Of a DNA stretch of 64,000 bases, positions 58,670 to 64,000 are shown piece by piece (within the stretch, counting starts at the first letter, position 1; the number at the start of each line of letters is the position of its first letter). The notes beneath the pieces were generated by a model. It was not told where the DNA came from. It saw only the letters and a program-made list of their open reading frames with translations, and made no database searches. Both the position numbers and the translations under genes were made by a program. This DNA is from Selaginella moellendorffii. Taxonomy: Eukaryota > Streptophyta > Lycopodiopsida > Selaginellales > Selaginellaceae. The stretch covers positions 25,546 to 89,545 of the forward strand of contig NW_003314370.1 of NCBI RefSeq assembly GCF_000143415.4. Reading direction: 5' to 3'.

Positions 58670-60169
58670 TTATGATTTATAGTTGATGTTGTCCACATAG
58701 TGACTATGTTTGTCCACATAGTCCCTCAGCGAATGGATCTTCTGCAAATCATCATCAGGCAAATCAAAATGCACCTTATACTGGCAAATGTTTGGACTTG
58801 GTTTTGCACTTTCGACCTTACGTGTTTTCTTCCAATCGCTTCCCGGTACGATGAAGTAAAGTCCCCTGACATCAATCCCTATTAGAGCCGCCAAAGATTT
58901 GAGCGCATGCCATGATACAACCTGATCCATGTTGCAAACGTTCGCCTGGAGAAGGTACGCACGCTTGGTGCTGAAGTTCACGTACAAACTGTCGATGGCA
59001 GCCTCCGATTTCGTCCTGGACCAGAAGTAGGCTGCTGCATGGCCATGGCTGACGCACATCTCAAGCTTCTCCTGCAGCTCCGCAATGTTGCAATAAAGGA
59101 TTACATGCAGCCCGTCCATTTTGCCCGCCTCCAGCAGCTCACTCGCACTGCCTTCGTCCGACACATGCTTATCACAGTAAGATATGCGTTCGAAGCCGAC
59201 GAAATGCTTCGGAAAGGTCAAGTGCATGAGTAGCTCCACCAAAGTAGCCCGGAAATCTGTTAATATCCGCTTACCCCGCTGGTTCACCACCTCTGTCCAG
59301 TGTTGTTTCTCAAGCCGCAGCAGCAGCTGCTCCTTGGCGAACTTCGAAGCGATCTTTCTGGAGCATTTCCAGGACACGTCGCCGTTCCTGTCCAAGTGAA
59401 CAAGCATCGGGAGCCCCTGTTTGCTGTCCAAATCGTGCCAGGGTATCCTCGAAAGCAGCAATAGCATATCTTGACTGTGCCTCAGCTTGCTCCTCACATC
59501 ACGCTCGACGGTCTTGAAAATCTCTGGCGCCCGGAACACGAGCCTTGGAATAGGACCAACGATGTCGATGTGTTGCATAACTACGCCCCATGCCAATTCA
59601 GCGTCTGCGTGTGCATGCTTCCAGCACTCCTTCAACTCCTCTGTAGACCATAGCCGACCGCAGAAAACCTCACAGCCTCCCGAGACCTTCATGTACTCCT
59701 TGTAGTTTTTCTTATCGGGATTTGCTATCAGCAGGGCACGAGCACCAATACTGCTGGTAGCCGGAATCTTACCCCCATCATGGATGTAGATAGTGTTCTT
59801 GTCGCCAAGGTACTTGGACGCCGCAATCCAGTCACCGAGAACCGACTGAAACTTGGCATCCCGGAAGAGGAAATACTTCCCTGGAGCCACCTTCTCATAG
59901 TAATAGACGGTCGTGTAGCGTCTTGTCACCGCAAAGAGGAAGAGAAGCAGGAGACCTGTGAGCGATTTGCTGATGCCTGGATTCCCAATGTAAAGCTTCC
60001 GTATGTTCTTATTTTTGTCAATTTCGTCGAGGAACTTCTGGTAAAGCTCCATACACTCGTTGCGAACGTAGATGAGGCCACTGCCGGGCACGTCCCCAGT
60101 GATCCTCCGGCCAAATCGGATCATGAAGAAGGAGCCCACGAGGTCTTGTTTCGAGGGATCCAACGGCAT
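58670..60169 (-). CDS. P-loop ATPase-like protein of Crinkler/RHS type
   Basis: One uninterrupted frame of 499 codons from the ATG at 60169 to the stop at 58670; it stays open upstream to about 60225 without an ATG. Near the N-terminus, GLIYVRNECMELYQKFLDEI is followed by a strand and KLYIGNPGISKSLTGLLLLF, a Walker A loop (59963-59986) whose usual Gly before Lys is Ser. Walker B is probably NTIYIHDGG (Asp131). The order (motif with YxRN, GNPGxxKS, tyrosine-rich segment, then an LLIANPDKKNYKEYMK and CGRLWSTEELKECW block) matches the NTPase module of Crinkler and kinetoplastid RHS-type proteins. The frame is GC-richer than its surroundings and intronless, unlike all other genes here. An acceptor-like TTTTCTAG at about 60224 leaves room for an upstream exon. 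In other organisms such proteins are effectors or element-associated; the function here is unknown. Confidence 0.6.
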   Translation of the reverse strand: MPLDPSKQDLVGSFFMIRFGRRITGDVPGSGLIYVRNECMELYQKFLDEIDKNKNIRKLYIGNPGISKSLTGLLLLFLFAVTRRYTTVYYYEKVAPGKYFLFRDAKFQSVLGDWIAASKYLGDKNTIYIHDGGKIPATSSIGARALLIANPDKKNYKEYMKVSGGCEVFCGRLWSTEELKECWKHAHADAELAWGVVMQHIDIVGPIPRLVFRAPEIFKTVERDVRSKLRHSQDMLLLLSRIPWHDLDSKQGLPMLVHLDRNGDVSWKCSRKIASKFAKEQLLLRLEKQHWTEVVNQRGKRILTDFRATLVELLMHLTFPKHFVGFERISYCDKHVSDEGSASELLEAGKMDGLHVILYCNIAELQEKLEMCVSHGHAAAYFWSRTKSEAAIDSLYVNFSTKRAYLLQANVCNMDQVVSWHALKSLAALIGIDVRGLYFIVPGSDWKKTRKVESAKPSPNICQYKVHFDLPDDDLQKIHSLRDYVDKHSHYVDNINYKS

Positions 60170-63100
60170 GGGACAATCATTGGCATCAAATAACACGAAT
60201 CGCGAGAGGTGGAAGAGAAAGTATCTAGAAAATCAGACTCAGACTCAAGCTAGAAATTGCAGACATGCTTCTTACCCATGCTCGAAACTCCCAAAACCAT
60301 AGCCACGCTGTCAATTTCAAAAAGTAATTGCAGAAAGTCCCTGCATAACCGTGGGTTTGTTGACAACAAAGTCGCGAGCCTGCCAAGTTCCAAGAAGTTC
60401 TATAACTGTCCTCAATTGACTGTTTCTTTCAAGCAAACAGTGTAAAGAGTCATTTTAACTGTAACAACATTTCAAACTGGAATATGATCTCTAGGGTCTA
60501 ACAGCTAGCATATTCTAAGAATATTTAATTTTGACGTTTACCAAATCCCATTTTGGTTTGCCATGATCTCCACGGATTCAGTTCCTATGGGACTATTTGT
60601 CCACGAAATAAATTTGAGGTTATTGAGTTCTCCTTTAGGGATTCTACAATAGGGTTACAGGCCCATATTCTAGTCTGAGAGAAGAAATTCCTTGCAACTG
60701 ATTACAAAGTTTTAAAAAACTCTAATGAGAAACATCCACCAGAGTAGAGGCGATCTTTCTAAAGCTTCCTATTTCAAGCGTTATTGGTAAGGAGAGTGTG
60801 CAAGCAGTTAAGCTTGCCAAGTTTCAAGAAGCTTTATTGCGACAGTGGCGTAATTTCGTGCTACGCAAGCATCACGGACTCTAGCATGACGGTTATGCAT
60901 TTGACATGTACTCCTACACCTTTAGAGATAACCTAGTGATCTCCAAGCACAACCATCAATACTACATTGGAAATCCCTTTCTAGGTAACTGGGAAGCAAT
61001 CCCCAAAATCCAGAAAGAACGAGCTGGTACTGGAGCTTCGTCATAGGATCATTTGCATCAGAGGTGAGGGGCGGTTTTACAAAATTGTGAACTTCTAATA
61101 ACCGCGTCTTGACATTCTCCCGTGGGCAATTTTGCTGGGTGGAAGAAAAAGGATTGTCTGAGGGATTTGCGTTAACCCCAGTGGTTTTTGAGGATAAGGT
61201 GGTATCGATTCACGTCTGGGGCGAGTTCTCATTTAGGGATTTATCTGTGATGATACAATATAATTTCTTCTAGTCTGGGAGAAGAAATTATTTGTAGTGG
61301 TGCGAGGATGAGGATGCTTGATCTTTGAAGGCGGGAAATTACAGGAGATGGAATACGTTTGGAGAGTGAAACGGTAGCCCCCAAACATGTCTCATATATT
61401 GGACACCATTTTGATTTTCAGTCCAAGAAAAGCTATGTAAGGTTTGAGGCTTCTGAAAGCAATATCTTCCTTCGTAAAATACCTGAGATTTTGTGTGATT
61501 CCATAGAAATAAAATTATTTAAGATAAAATGTAATTTGTTGCTATGCATATTATGAATCTTATTTTTAAATATATTTAAAGAGATATGGGAAATCAAGGT
61601 TAAAGAGAAAACGTTCATAGAAGATTTTGGGGTGTCTTTTTTTTAAATATTAATGAGATATGCATAATTAATGATAGTGTTAGGATTTGAAAGGAATTAC
61701 ATTTGCATTTTTATTGTTATACCATCTCTAATCTCTCTTGAATAGCTTAGTGTGATAGATCATTGGAAATCACAGCCTTATATATACATGCACAAAATTT
61801 ATCCTTTAGGTTGGTGGCTTAAAATTTATCCTTTTTTCAGGGCATGAGGAAACCTTTGAACAATCAGTAGAAAGGAAGTCTTCTTTGCCCTATGGTTTGA
61901 TGGTGAAGTTGGGAAAATAAATGTGCAACTAGTTTCAATATCCACACTTGTTGAGAGCCTGTGGTCACAAAGAGCTCATGAGTTTTTCAATTAAGTTCGG
62001 CTATTAAAATTTTACTATGATAATAATAATATAAAATTTTAATTTACTAGATAATTATTGTTTATATAACATTTTAGCCATCACATCAACCAAGGATAAA
62101 AGGTTCTTTACTTGATGGAGGAATATAAACAAAAAGCACCAATAAATCTATAAGTTGTAATATGTGGATTCTCAATCCTTTTGTATAAAACACTTTAGCC
62201 ATTGTATATATATAAATTTTGGAGGATTAGCTTGATAAATATTGTGTAAAACCTCATAAAATACTCAGGTTTTCATATAGGTTTAGGATGGTAAATTAAT
62301 ATCATAAAAGCATATGGGTTTGGGGAAGGTAAAACATATGTATGGGGTTTATATAAATAGGTTTATGTATGTGAGTGTAATAAAGTCTTTAAGAATTAGT
62401 TAGTTTAAATTTTTTTATTATTCATATCTAATTATAAAAATATTTTTTAATTTAATTTAATAATATGAAAAATCTAATCGCAACAGAAGAGAATGGAACT
62501 CATAAGATTTTTTGAGAAGTCAAAAACTTCTTGATTATGAATTGCCATGCCAAAACCTCTTAAACAATGACATCCAAATAAGTCCTCTACATTCGGTCTA
62601 GACAGTTGCAAGAAAACCAAAGACAACCTCTTAAACAATGGCTTATTGAAGAGTGTACCTTCTTGATCATTAATGAATCCAACCACTTGAACTAGCAAGA
62701 ATAATGCTTAACCAATTTCCTTCCTTTCCAGATTGTGAGATAAAAAAATCCAAAAGAAAGTGTTGTTAGCAAGAAAAAATAAAATAAAATAATAAAAAGG
62801 TGAAAGGAGAACTTATTGTTGTGTCCTTTGATCACCACTTGTAGTGCTAGTTGTGCAGTGGCGGCAATAGGCTACCACCATGGCCATAAACAACCATGCC
62901 ATCCACACAGCTGTATAGCCCATTCTCCACTTACACTCCTTGATGTATAGCCTAAGCCCCTATGGTTGCACACCAAGCCATGGCTGCCAAAAAAGCTATA
63001 TAGTTATGATTGCCATGGCCATGGCTGCAATCCCTATAAACACAAGCCACACAACCATAACTATAAGCCTTGTCAAGCTGCATGCTAGGAACTAAACCCT

Positions 63101-63369
63101 AGTTGGCAATGCTATCATAGCAGGTGTCATGGCCATGGTTGCAGCTCAGCTAAACAATTTTGATCAAATGTATTTGTTTAAGGTCAAATTTATATTTTAA
63201 AGAATAATTTACTAACTTTTAAAATCAAACTTATTAAACTTATAACAGTCAGATTTGAGGGGATAGAAGAAAAGACATATGTTAGACCTTCATATTTCAA
63301 TTAGTTTATGTTTGGATGTTAGAGATGAGGGAGATTAATATGTCAATATTATATTAAATAGACAGACAA
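60170..63369. other. AT-rich stretch with no recognised gene
   Basis: It includes the upstream region of the Crinkler-like frame and the second copy of the 23-bp segment (60344-60366). Small frames occur at 61359-61556 (+) and 62474-62698 (-); neither is recognised. Sequence at 62830-63150 is unusually rich in CCATGGC/GCCATGG-like motifs (ACCATGGCCAT, GCCATGGC, CCATGGTTGC), giving a clustered pattern I cannot explain. Confidence 0.4.
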
Positions 63370-63540
<171 letters not shown>

Positions 63541-63589
63541 ATTACCTTAGCTAGGTACTACACTAATTATAATACTATAACATATAGAC

Positions 63590-64000
63590 TGTGCATTTGG
63601 GATTGAATCTGGTCCATCCATTCTTGTATATAAACAAGGATGTAAACTTTAATTAATATACCTATTTCTAAATCCCGAGCATTCATATTGGTGGAGGTGA
63701 GGGCCACTGCAATTTGTCCCTGAAGGGCAAAGTTTTTTGGCAATGATTTGCTTTAGTATTTGGGATTGTGCTTTTTTATTTTTATTTCTTAATTTTCTTT
63801 TAGATTTAGATTTGTATTAACTTTTTGCATGATTACATAGTTTGTCCTGTTCTTGGCATTTTGCCATCTCTTGTTGATGTCGAGTGTGATCATGATATTC
63901 ATTGGCAAGCTATGGATAATGCAATCCAATTCTTGGAGAATGTTTGAGGATCAAGTTTATGGGAAGATGATGTGTACAAGCTCAAGTGGATTCTAGAGTG
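63590..64000 (+). repeat. LTR-leader remnant, family copy 2
   Basis: Direct-orientation partner of 1024-1630, running off the window. It contains the TATATAAACAAG box, the leader TTGGTGGAGGTGAGGGC (63688) and TGTCCCTGAAGGGCAAAG, then gag-like sequence. The leader block is also shared with element A's family (46400-46440 and 45900-45958), so these copies are related. Confidence 0.7.

Overview
The window is nuclear DNA of a land plant. Ten spliced genes lie in a gene-dense island (about 12.1-40.2 kb), with about 12 kb and 24 kb of AT-rich, retrotransposon-dominated sequence on either side. Introns are GT-AG and mostly 45-100 bp, intergenic gaps are a few hundred bp, and the families are plant-specific (EPFL peptides, ARIADNE ligases, VAD1-type GRAM/VASt protein, D6PK-type AGC kinase, plastid pyruvate kinase). 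That architecture fits a compact vascular-plant genome such as the lycophyte Selaginella. The species is an inference.

Layout. 1-7.0 kb: decayed Ty3/gypsy debris. 7.0-12.1 kb: no gene recognised; probably upstream sequence of the first EPFL gene. 12.2-14.6 kb (+): two tandem EPFL secreted-peptide genes of different subfamilies. 15.0-23.6 kb (-): ARIADNE RBR E3 ligase, GRAM/VASt lipid-transfer protein (VAD1-like) and a SEC14/CRAL-TRIO protein, all head-to-tail. 25.1-28.5 kb (+): a coiled-coil protein and the cleavage factor Im 25-kDa subunit. 28.7-32.0 kb (-): DENN-domain protein. 33.2-35.2 kb (-): AGC VIII kinase. 36.0-38.4 kb (-): plastidial pyruvate kinase beta. 39.1-40.2 kb (+): an acidic protein whose C-terminus carries an FxFP motif, resembling the BASL-related family. 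All exon chains were joined by hand, and every one keeps frame from ATG to stop.

41.06-57.94 kb is a retrotransposon cluster. Element A is a degenerate gypsy with 175-bp LTRs and a target-site duplication. Copy C is an internally deleted relative in the opposite orientation that forms a fold-back with copy B. Copy B is split by a young, apparently non-coding 7.5-kb LARD-like element with about 1.7-kb LTRs, a tRNA-Met-type primer site and a 5-bp target duplication. 58.7-60.2 kb (-) holds a 499-codon open frame resembling the P-loop ATPase module of Crinkler/RHS-type proteins, which is the most unusual gene here. 60.2-64.0 kb is AT-rich with a long TA microsatellite and ends in a repeat also found at 1.0-1.6 kb.

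The genes do not form one pathway. Possible functional clusters are two neighbouring lipid-transfer genes (VAD1-like and SEC14), and EPFL ligands about 25 kb from a BASL-like FxFP protein, both linked in angiosperms to stomatal patterning.
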